Origin: Marisa cornuarietis
Taxonomy: Eukaryota > Mollusca > Gastropoda > Architaenioglossa > Ampullariidae
NCBI GenBank assembly: GCA_004794655.1
Contig: SMMW01000040.1
Span: 1,426,001-1,490,000, forward strand
Direction of reading: 5' to 3'
DNA length: 64,000 bases
How positions within the stretch are numbered: the stretch's first letter is position 1; each line of letters starts with the position of its first letter. The position numbers were made by a program, and so were the translations under genes. The notes beneath the pieces are model-generated. The model had not been told where the DNA came from. It searched no databases and was given only the letters and a program-made list of their open reading frames with translations. Of the stretch, positions 55,687 through 64,000 are shown one piece after another.

Positions 55687-56751
55687 ATGATAATCAATGT
55701 TAGCTCGCTGGTGCCGGAGACCACAGAAACATCTAAACATTTGCTCGGGATAAATATGACAATATATAAAAATAATAAAAATTATGAATTATACGATTAC
55801 TACGAGCTCATGAAAGTGATAAAGTATTTTTATTGGGTGTATCTGCATACCCTTCTCGCTGTGGGGGTAATCAACAACGTTATGATCATTCTCATTTCAT
55901 TCAGGCTCCGGAAGACTAGGTCAACGATGCATCTCTCGTTTCTCTTCCTTGCGGTGTCAGATCTCTGTTATCTTTGCTCGGATACATTGGGAGACGTGGT
56001 TTTGGCGTACATAAGTGTACAAATATTTCCAGTTGCTCTGTGTAAACTTACTAGGTTTGTTACAAGTTCTGCTAGTACCTTTAGTAAGCTGCTAGTAACT
56101 GTCATAGGCAGTCACCGTGCCCTGGTCGTCATGTGGCCACACCGTGTTAGTGCCCTGGTCACCGGGAGAAGACATGTCGTCATCATCGGAACTCTGTTTG
56201 TAGTCAGCCTGAGCCTCAAAGCGCATTCGTTATACGGGTATAAGGTTGAAGTTCGTGACAAAAAAAATAATTTGGTTCATTGTGGCCCATATGAGGCAGG
56301 GTACCAAGAGTTTCTTACACACTATTTGTCGTCGATAGTGATGGTAGTTTTAAATGGGCTTCCACTGATTGCCCTTCTACTCAGCAATGTGAGTCTCGTA
56401 TCGAAGATTTCTTCGAGTGTAAAAAGAGCTCACAGTGTTGTGGCACATCATCAGGATAAGCACTTGAACACGCGCAGCGAGGGAGCTCGTCATCTGCTGG
56501 GGACTGTCGCAGCCTTGTCCATTTTTTTCTTCATTACTTCTCAGCTAGAGTTTTTAATAATAATGCTGAAACTCTATATCAGCTCTGAGTTCAGAATGGA
56601 GTTGACAATGATCAAAACTGTTAAGATTATGGTACTACTTTTAAATGTATTTTTCACAATCCGTTTTGCTTTCAATTTCTTCCTTTTAATTCTGACAGGT
56701 TCTAGATACAGACAAGAGGTCAAGAAACTACTCTGTGGACTGTGCTTGTAG
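55687..56751 (+). CDS. Rhodopsin-like GPCR, orphan chemosensory-type (copy 3)
   Basis: A complete 354-residue single-exon receptor starting at the ATG at 55687, in opposite orientation to the other two. Hydrophobic segments lie near residues 48-71, 82-105, 117-142, 164-182, 215-240, 269-294 and 310-334. Family signatures are FRLRKTRSTMHLSFLFLAVS after TM1, SDLCYLCSDT in TM2, SHR at 142-144 followed by ALVVMWPHRVSALVTGRR, LNGLPLIALLLSNVSLVSK in TM5 and LTGSRYRQEVKKLLCGLCL at the end. Cys119 and Cys199 fit the TM3-loop 2 disulfide. N-terminal sites NVS (4) and NMT (23) could be glycosylated. The N-terminus VPETTET matches copy 1, suggesting closer kinship there. Ligand and coupling are unknown. 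Confidence 0.92.
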   Translation: MIINVSSLVPETTETSKHLLGINMTIYKNNKNYELYDYYELMKVIKYFYWVYLHTLLAVGVINNVMIILISFRLRKTRSTMHLSFLFLAVSDLCYLCSDTLGDVVLAYISVQIFPVALCKLTRFVTSSASTFSKLLVTVIGSHRALVVMWPHRVSALVTGRRHVVIIGTLFVVSLSLKAHSLYGYKVEVRDKKNNLVHCGPYEAGYQEFLTHYLSSIVMVVLNGLPLIALLLSNVSLVSKISSSVKRAHSVVAHHQDKHLNTRSEGARHLLGTVAALSIFFFITSQLEFLIIMLKLYISSEFRMELTMIKTVKIMVLLLNVFFTIRFAFNFFLLILTGSRYRQEVKKLLCGLCL

Positions 56752-56879
56752 TCGCAGGCAGTGATCTTCACTATGATAAAACCTTTGTCTGATTGTGAGC
56801 ATAAGAATATGGGTTTTAAAAATAACTTATCTCTGGCCAAATATATCAACACGGCAGGCGTGAAGTCAAAGACATTTTG

Positions 56880-57171
56880 TCATTTTCATTGTAAAATTTA
56901 TAATCACTTGTTATCGGGCAATTGAGTTTTTGAAGACTTTTTAAAATGATAAATGAAGACGCAATTGTTTTGATTAGACATACATAAAATAATCACCGGC
57001 TGAGTCATTAGAAATATAACTATTTAATAATCAGCCATGAGCATGGCAACAAGGAAAAGACAACCCAATAATCCCAGGACAAACAATGACAGTACAAACA
57101 GTAAACTGTATGAACTACTAGATGCCAGTAATGTCAGGTAAGTCAATCTCTCTTGCTTATAGCAAAGTGGA

Positions 57172-57220
<49 letters not shown>

Positions 57221-57800
57221 TTATGCAATGCACTTACGCACAAACGTTCTAGTTGTTATCACAGACATGACGTGTTTCAAATCATAACAGGCAAAAGATT
57301 AATAAACAAAAACCTAACTCTTAATAATTTAAATTTCATAGACTTTTTCCGTTGTAACGTTTATTTTAAAAACCGTCACTTTTACCAATAAAGACAAAAA
57401 AGATGTTTCATTATGACATAATAATAGCAAATCTTAAAGTACAGCTTCCTACATAGTTTTACTTTTTTGCTAAAGCTGTATTTGCGCTACAGTAAGTAAA
57501 TGCATCTTTCGATAATGACTTTTCCTAAAATCTTTCTTTTAAAAGATTGGAGGAATAATTAAATGTAAAATTTTTAACATTTGATTATCGAGCAACTTAG
57601 TTTTCTAGGACAATATTACAAATGATGAATGAAGTAACTATTTTGAGTAAAATAAAATAATCTCAGTTGCGGCATAAAAAAAATATTACATGATATGCCA
57701 TGAACATGGCAGCAAGGAAAAGGCAACCTAATACTCTCTGACCAGATACAAGAAATAAGTACCACAAGTATCGAACTGACAAACGTGAGTGCAGGAGTTT
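56880..57800. repeat. Tandem duplication, about 0.69-kb period
   Basis: 56885-57075 and 57575-57730 are diverged direct copies (TTATCGGGCAA/TTATCGAGCAA, CATGAGCATGGCAACAAGGAAAAG versus CATGAACATGGCAGCAAGGAAAAG). Both are inverted relatives of 32195-32300. A CA tract (57173-57212) lies between. Confidence 0.7.
57173..57212. repeat. (CA)n microsatellite
   Basis: About 20 CA units. Confidence 0.97.
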
Positions 57801-58569
57801 CTGTCATTCGATCAGTATTTTTTTTCTTTTTAGTCTCTTTCTACTTTAAACATTGCTGAGGAGTGTCACACGATTCTCAAATGTGGCGAAAGGTTGATTA
57901 TAACAAGCCCACAATCTGTCTTAGAAACTCACTGGAAATCAGACAGTGATTATATTCACGTCCCTAGAGAGTTTCCTTGCAAAAGACATTGCGATAAATA
58001 CTATGTCTAACTTGTGGTATAGGGATGAAAATAAGTACTTTTCTACCTTTCTACCAGAAATTCCAGTTTTTACAGAGCCAATATGTTTAATTAAGCATTG
58101 GACTGAGTTCACAAAGACAAATATTACTTTCAACAGCGTGATGCTCGGAAAAACGGGTAAGAAGAAATTCTCGTGCTCAAAGCTTAACACACTTGAGATT
58201 TTCGACTAAAATCTATGATTCGTTAAAAATCTCCAGAACTGTAATTAGAAAAAGATTTTTTTAGCGAAGGTAGAGTTTTAATTATTGATAAACAGTGAGA
58301 TCAAGACCAAACTAACCTTCGTTACTAAAACAAGCCGATCACAACACTTTCTGTACACACTATCCAACAAACAATACCGAGGAACATCACGTGATACACA
58401 ATGTGAAACAGTTGTATAACGGAAGAGGCTGAATGAATCTTGCATTTATAGGGAGGTTTGCATAAAAAGTATAGTAAAAGAACTTATCATATCGCCATAC
58501 CTATACTTAACGCCGCTGTGTTGATCTGATTTTAATAATCGTACAGTTATCGCAGTGAACAGGTTTGGG
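57801..58569. other. No recognised feature
   Basis: The plus frame 57946-58209 and its minus shadow (57939-58190) have no known domain. Nothing assigned. Confidence 0.4.
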
Positions 58570-59598
58570 TTGCACTGATCTTTTTTATATTTATTCACAG
58601 CTACATAATGCATGTAATACAGTATTTTACAATACGATAAACAAACATGCACATAAGGTAACATTCATTTAAGAGTACATTCATCCACCAAGCAAGCCAC
58701 CCAACAGACAATGTATAATCTTGCACACCAAAAAGATGCATGCACCAGTTTGTGTTCTTTTTACATCTCTCACAAATCAAACACAGACATCATAGCAGGC
58801 ACCTTGGATCCCTTACGCCATAGGCTGACTTCACTCTAGAAATAATGTACATCATATCCAGACATACATAGATTTTGCTAATCATAAAGTCATATATATC
58901 AATAAGTATAAAATCATGTCAACATGACAAGCTGTCTATATGGTTGCCAGAGTTTAGCAAACTTATTTCTAAACATGCGTTAAATGTTTCAATGTTATAC
59001 CTGTGTTTCAATATTCGAATAAAGGGTTCTAGCTGCGGGATGTCTTTTTTTTAAATCTGCAAGAATAAATGTATGCTTTAGCCAGTAGTATAATTAAGTC
59101 AAGAACAGCATCTGTCTTTAAGTCATTACTGCCTCCAAAAAGTACAAGATTTTCACTGATAGTTATATTTGGAGCATTTCTACATTTGTCTAATATACAA
59201 TTTCGTAAGTTTATCCAAAAGTCCTTAACATATTTACAATTCCAAAGTATATGCTGTATACTTTTTTTTCACGTATGTAAAGGCTACAGAAGTCGTCATC
59301 TTCTAGTCCCATATGGAATAGAATTACTTTTGTCCCAAGAATTCTATGAAGCCCTATGATTTGAAGTCATTTTAACTTGATATCTTTTATATTAGCCATA
59401 GCTAAATATAACATGCCAGTCAAAATTTCTATTTACCTTTTCATCCCATTTAAACCAACAACTTGGCATGCATGTATTAGATATCATTCTATCATAGTAT
59501 AGTCTTGCGCCTTTCTGTACTGTGTGAGCGATGGTCATGCCGGAGGAAGGACGCGTGTGTGACTTTGTCTGGTAAAAAATGTGTTTTTTTAGGTCCAA
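58570..59598 (-). mobile_element. L1-like LINE 3' end
   Basis: The minus strand reads QKGARLYYDRMISN, CWFKWDEKVNRNFDWHVIFS, then LHRILGTKVILFHMGL, a shift, and QHILWNCKYVKDFWINLRNC with VLFGGSNDLKTDAVLDLIIL. This is the C-terminal region of an L1/Tx1-type ORF2. A 3' UTR shared with 29670-30060 runs to an AATAAA and a short A-run near 58580. The reverse transcriptase core and endonuclease are missing. Confidence 0.75.
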
Positions 59599-59873
59599 AA
59601 TGAATGTTTAGCCTTTAAATGCCCAAGGAAAATACTTTACTGAGACTTACTATCTTTCAGAATGGAATGGACTTAAAATCGCGTCATTTGGTCAATCCAT
59701 AATGGGATTTAAGAGAATCGGAACATGTCTGCAGCAAAAGAAGGCGAAGTAGTCAGAGCTGTGTATGAGCAATGCAACTGCTGATCTGTAGTCACGAAGA
59801 AACTGTGTTGGACGACCACGCGAATAGACTGTGTGTGTTGGTGATGTTTCCTTTCATTATTTGGAAATAAACA
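59599..59873. other. Possible 5' leader of L1/Tx1-like element
   Basis: Directly upstream of the ORF1 start at 59874. No recognised motif. Assignment is by position only. Confidence 0.3.
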
Positions 59874-60975
59874 ATGGCTCCGAAAAAGAACAAGAAAAAA
59901 CAAAACTCTAGTACGGAGGAAGGTTTATTTAATACTCCTCATGATCTTTGAGAGACAGATGCAAGAGAAGCACGCCTGACAGAAACATCGGAAAGTATGA
60001 CAAAAGAGTAGACCGTCACAGTCATGTGACCGACAGATTCTTTTAACACACGCTTTTTCAGTTCCTTGAGTGTCTAATAATCAGATAGTTGAAAAACTGG
60101 AAAATATACAGAAGACAATGAAGCAGCAAATAGAGGACTGCCATCACGCACTAACTAAACAAATTGACGATAAAGTAGAGATGCTGGCGAGTGCACTCTT
60201 TGACGTCAAAAAAGAAAATGAAATGTTAAAGACAACGGTAGATTCTCTTCAAAAACAAACAGAAGAATTAAGAGAGGATATTGACAGATTAACACGTCTC
60301 TCAGGTGAGCAGAAAGAAGAAAACAATCTGTTACGGCAGAACTCTCGGAGATTCATAAAGATTCTCGGAATGCCTGAAGATCATAGGAACGAAACAGCAG
60401 AAGAGTGCGAGAGGAAAGTGCTTTATGCCATCCAGTCAAGACTTGGTCTGTCGGGCATTGACACCTATAAAATCTCAGCTTTACACCAAGTAGGCAGGTT
60501 ACTCACAGACAGACCGAGGCCAAGACCGGTGATAGTGAGGTTCATCTCTCGGAAAGACAGAGACAGAGTGCTGAAAGCAAGAAGCAGTCTCAAGGGGTCA
60601 GGCATGGCTATCACCGAGGACCTCACTAAATTAAACGTGCACAGACTCAATCGCTTAAAGCAGCATGAAGGTGTCCTCGATGAGAAGAAACGGCAACAGC
60701 GTCCAGTAAGAACACCACAACAACAAAACTGGAAGAAAGCTCAACAACAACAGCCAACACACGGAAGAAAAGCTCACTGTGCGACTTCTATCTCCACCTT
60801 TGAGCCAACCTCCCACTCTACACCGTCAGAAACAACAACACCACCACTGGATCCTGCGGCTTGCACGTTCCGCCCATCGCAAGTGCAGGACGCTCCACAG
60901 ATAAATGCAACAAAGGACTCGCTACAACAAGTACTAAATCAAGACACTCAGCAGTTGGCAAAAGATGTCAGTTGA
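59874..60975 (+). pseudogene. L1/Tx1-like LINE ORF1
   Basis: The N-terminus MAPKKNKKKQNSSTEEGLFN begins at 59874 and is interrupted by stops near 59951 and 60010, with a frame change. From 60070 the frame is open for about 300 codons to 60975. It has a coiled coil (residues 1-95, heptads such as LENIQKTMKQQIEDC), an RRM-like part starting NSRRFIKILGMPED, and the C-terminal domain PRPVIVRFISRKDRDRVLKA with SSLKGSGMAITEDLTKLN. A Gln/Thr-rich tail follows. The first in-frame ATG after the stop is at 60118. The protein would be an RNA-binding trimer as in L1. A matching but shorter remnant is at 40855-41065. Confidence 0.78.
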
Positions 60976-61123
60976 CAGTTGACGAACATCACCTAGTGGA
61001 CAAGTTAATAGTGTGACTTCACTGTGTTTCTGTGCCCACTTTTCTCAGTGGCAAAATTCGCGGACCATTTATAGCAGTCTACCCTCATATCACTACTACT
61101 ACTAGCTGGTAAGTGTGCTCTTT

Positions 61124-61130
61124 GTGTGTG

Positions 61131-61188
<58 letters not shown>
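61124..61188. repeat. (TG)n microsatellite
   Basis: About 30 TG units with one GC interruption. Confidence 0.97.
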
Positions 61189-61189
<1 letters not shown>

Positions 61190-61545
61190 CTGTTTGCACT
61201 ACATAACCCAAATTAAGCTGTTTCTTGTTCCCTTAGTAACAGTAGGGTAGCAGTAAGGCACGAGAGAAGTCCTTTTTTATATTTTTTTGGAAGGATGTGA
61301 ATGGAATGCATAATCAAGCCCTTTTATAATACAAAATGACATGTTTTCTTATGCCGAGGTCCCTTCAAAGCAAATATAGAAATATTGATTATAGGAAATT
61401 TTTAAAATTAAAAATGTATAGGTCTTTTAGGAGATTACAAAGCAGCCTGTTAAATTTTACCCACCCAGGGCCTACTTTGTACACACCTACATACATACTA
61501 GCATTTTTTTCTTTGTTGATTAATTTCATGTTTTTATTTTGTTGT
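61189..61545. other. No recognised feature
   Basis: Sequence between two dinucleotide tracts, downstream of ORF1. Nothing assigned. Confidence 0.4.
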
Positions 61546-61549
61546 ACAC

Positions 61550-61616
<67 letters not shown>
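61546..61616. repeat. (AC)n microsatellite
   Basis: About 35 AC units. Confidence 0.97.
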
Positions 61617-61618
<2 letters not shown>

Positions 61619-61947
61619 CTACTCAGCCTTTTGGATAAGGTAATTGGCTGTAGACAGAAATTCGTAGTGACCTATACATAGGTTATAGTAACTAACTAGA
61701 CATTCACCACCATGGCAAAAATGGTGACTATACTATGTCACCCTGCCAGACCTGTTATAAACTTTTTGTTCATACATCTGTTTTAGTTTGTCCATGTATG
61801 TCCTTTGCTATGTTTTTTTTTAAACTTTCCATCTGCTCATTTGGCACCAAATACTTATACATCAGGTTTTGTACATCAAATGAAGGCTCCTTTGTAGAAA
61901 GTTTGTACTAACTGCGGTGCTCCTCATTGTAATGTAAACCTATACAC

Positions 61948-63347
61948 CAGTGGCGTGCGGTGGGATTCCCCGCTGGGGACTAGCTAGGGGACTAGGGGGG
62001 TGGGGCGGTAAACTACGCGATTTCCTACATTTCTCTTGACACCTCAAAATGTATCTCGTACTACGTAAATAGTGATACAAGTAAGCGACGAACAAATCAG
62101 GTTTTATAATAATGTTGATTATAAGATAATGATTTATGAGAAGATACCAGATAATTTTGTAGATACCGTATATAAGCATTAAATGACGTTAGAAAGGGGA
62201 AATGGTCGAAAACAAGTGAGACGATGTAACCTGTTAAGTAGGTTAGATTACACGCTACGTAAAAAATAAAAATATCCTCTTTCAAACGCAATAACTATTA
62301 TTACTAAGCTAAAGAGATTTCTATCACATGTGAGTTTAAAATATCTTTATTTCGATATCAAAGTATGATAGTAGAAATTAGGTAAGTGTCTATCGATATG
62401 ACTTTAAACAGATAGATTATACAGTTTCACTTAGTAATCAGTGGGTCTTCATGAAAGGCTTGACAGAGAATTCATCAAATTTGAGAACCAAAAAAAAAAA
62501 AAAATCCCAAAACAAAAACAAAAAACACTTGGGATTCAAATGCAATACCTTTCAGAGAATAGGCGCTGCGTGTAACCACTACACCATGCAGACATTGTGC
62601 ATAGTGTGTAAACTAACCTACTTAACACACTACATCGTCTCGGTTGTTTTAAACCATCATTTATTTCACCTTTACGTCTCATAAGTTTTAGGTACTGAGT
62701 TGTTTTGCCTGTCACCATTAACTGTATGCAGCTCCTCATAATGTTTAAACGTCGTTGAACTTAGCGCCATAGCAAGTTTCATAGCTGACAAAGACTGATT
62801 GAAAGCAAGGTTGCACTGAGCCATCGAGAGCTCCTCATGACGTATTGGAGGGAACAGATTTTTCAACCGAGTCCCCCTCCATTTACAAAAAGATTTTTGT
62901 TTTCAGTCAATCCTGAGCTAAGTACGCTCACTGGACACCAAAATGCACTAACAAACTTAGGTTGGAGATTGTGACTGTGCAACCACGGATTCCTGTCGAT
63001 CTTTAGTAGAAACATCACACGTAACTTAGCACATGGGACAAGCTGCCGCTAACACAGGCGCTGAAGGCGCGAGGGGAACCGTTAAAATGGTCCGAGTCCC
63101 CAGACCACGTGATCTACTCTATTCAACAGCAGGCGGAACGCGGTAGCGACTGCGATGGTTAGTTCCCCGAGTGCAGCAGGCGCTTGGTGGCGCTACGGTT
63201 TGAAGAGAGGCGAGACGCATTTTTTACCTGCACTTTTCAATAATTCTAAAACGCTTTCTGTTAAAATATCGTCAAATAAAAAAACGATTACTTGTGACTC
63301 TTAGGGGGCTAGCCTAGTCCCGAGTGTCCACGGACAGCATGCCAGTG
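61948..63347. mobile_element. Non-autonomous hAT-like transposon (1.4 kb)
   Basis: The left end is CAGTGGCGTGCGGTGG and the right end, inverted, is CACTGGCATGCTGTCC. An inner GGGACTAG/CTAGTCCC pair strengthens the terminal symmetry. Flanks are CTATACAC (61940-61947) and CTATACCC (63348-63355), an 8-bp duplication with one mismatch, the hAT signature. No transposase is present. Internal inverted blocks (GAGACGATGTAACCTGTTAA near 62220 and its partner near 62610-62640) and a SINE-like unit lie inside. Confidence 0.65.
62430..62610 (-). mobile_element. tRNA-like SINE inside the hAT-like element
   Basis: The minus strand has TGGTGTAGTGGTTA (62573-62586) and GCATTTGAATCCC (62531-62543) at tRNA-like spacing, resembling Glu/Val/Asp-type tRNA A and B boxes. 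Long T-rich sequence (62490-62527) follows. It may also be a decayed tRNA pseudogene. Confidence 0.5.
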
Positions 63348-63400
63348 CTATACCCATTAGTGTTATGTGGTGTCTCCTGCTTCTTTAAAATTACCTCAAC

Positions 63401-63837
63401 ATGAGCACAAACGCATCAATCGTTTTAGGTTCAATAAACTGTCAGGGCTTAGGTGACATGAAAAAAGAGATGTTTTTCACTATTTACGTAATAAGGCCTT
63501 CTCAGTTTACCTACTACATGATACACACTTTGAAAATAAACAGGAAAAAATGATTTCTGCAGAATATTCTTGCCTTTTTGATTCATGCACTTCTTTCTCA
63601 CGTGGGGTGGCAATCCTATTTAATAACAATTTTGAGTTTTCAGTTAAAAATGTTTACAGAGACAATGAAGGAAATTATATTATAACAGTGATAAAAACGT
63701 TAGAAAAAGAGATTTTAATTTGTAATGTCTATGGACTAAATAAGGATAATCCAAAATTCTATTCACAACTAGAAGAATGTGTGAGGCAATCAGGTATAGA
63801 TAATATTGTGATTGGGGTGACTGAAATGTTTTTTTGA
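63401..63837 (+). pseudogene. L1/Tx1-like LINE ORF2, endonuclease part
   Basis: A reading starts at the ATG at 63401 with SIVLGSINCQGLGDMKKEM, shifts near 63475 to FHYLRNKAFSVYLLHDTHFE and NKQEKMISAEYSCLF, and stays open to 63837: SRGVAILFNNNFEFSVKNVY, EGNYIITVIK and ILICNVYGLNKDN. These are the N-GL, DTH, GVAILF and N-YG motifs of the LINE AP endonuclease. The reading ends where GDFN is expected (IVIGVTEMFF). It probably belongs to the same plus-strand element as 59874-60975, split by the hAT-like insertion. The remainder of ORF2 is not seen before the window ends. Confidence 0.7.
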
Positions 63838-64000
63838 TAAAATGTTAGAATAACTGGATGCACAAAAGATGGCAGCAAACATACATACCTCCATACGTAA
63901 TAATGACTCAGACTTTTAATACATCGCTTTTCCGAATTTTTTATCCGTAGTGCTCACAAAGAAACACTTTTAACACTTCATTAAATAAATGTGCCTCAGT
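63838..64000. other. No recognised feature at window end
   Basis: AT-rich sequence with no recognised continuation of ORF2. Confidence 0.4.

Noticed and set aside
57024..57233. Small membrane protein ending GLLGCLFLVAMLMADY
   Set aside because: The frame crosses a CA microsatellite, and the paralogous copies (57616-57807, 32195-32300) do not keep the same phase.

Overview
The window looks like animal nuclear DNA, most likely from a lophotrochozoan and probably a gastropod mollusc. It is AT-rich and repeat-rich, carries dinucleotide and tetranucleotide microsatellites, fragments of several non-LTR retrotransposon families, DNA transposons and tRNA-derived SINEs. Its only intact genes are intronless rhodopsin-like receptors of the orphan, chemosensory-like type that forms clusters in gastropods. 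No prokaryotic gene organisation is visible. The taxon is an inference from gene style only.

The backbone is a segmentally duplicated receptor locus. Two full genes lie on the minus strand (20616-21704 and 34054-35085), about 13.4 kb apart, and a third lies inverted on the plus strand (55687-56751). Each minus-strand gene is followed, to its right, by the same series of non-coding blocks: a 5' flank (21705-23430; 35086-37261; and 1-1304 without its gene), a repeat here called R1 (7010-7168 + 11782-12240; 25050-25650; 37426-38030), and a block here called D (16620-19735; 39900-40480 + 42490-44450). A block at 19816-20400 or 31630-32175 then leads into the next gene. The window therefore opens inside a module whose receptor should lie just left of base 1.

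Mobile elements have broken up the modules, and the paralogous copies often show the unfilled site. The most striking case is two nearly identical 4.6-4.7 kb DNA transposons (1913-6603 minus, 7169-11781 plus) facing each other across 565 bp. They share 16-bp terminal inverted repeats and the same transposase frameshifts, but have different 2-bp target duplications (AA and TA). Unfilled versions of the TA site lie at 37576 and elsewhere. Other clean insertions are a 159-bp hAT-type MITE (12396-12554, 8-bp duplication), a 921-bp solo LTR (46722-47642, 5-bp duplication), a 1.4-kb hAT-like element (61948-63347), and a tRNA-derived SINE (46095-46367). Pieces of at least five non-LTR families occur: RTE-like, CR1/L2-like, L1/Tx1-like with ORF1, and two others.

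Apart from the three receptors, the only candidate host coding sequence is a 12-codon first-exon-like segment at 30584-30619 with a promoter-like upstream and a consensus splice donor. Its downstream exons were not found here. All other open frames longer than 60 codons appear to be repeats, dead transposon pieces or chance. The window reads as a receptor family expanding by tandem and inverted duplication while transposons accumulate between the copies.
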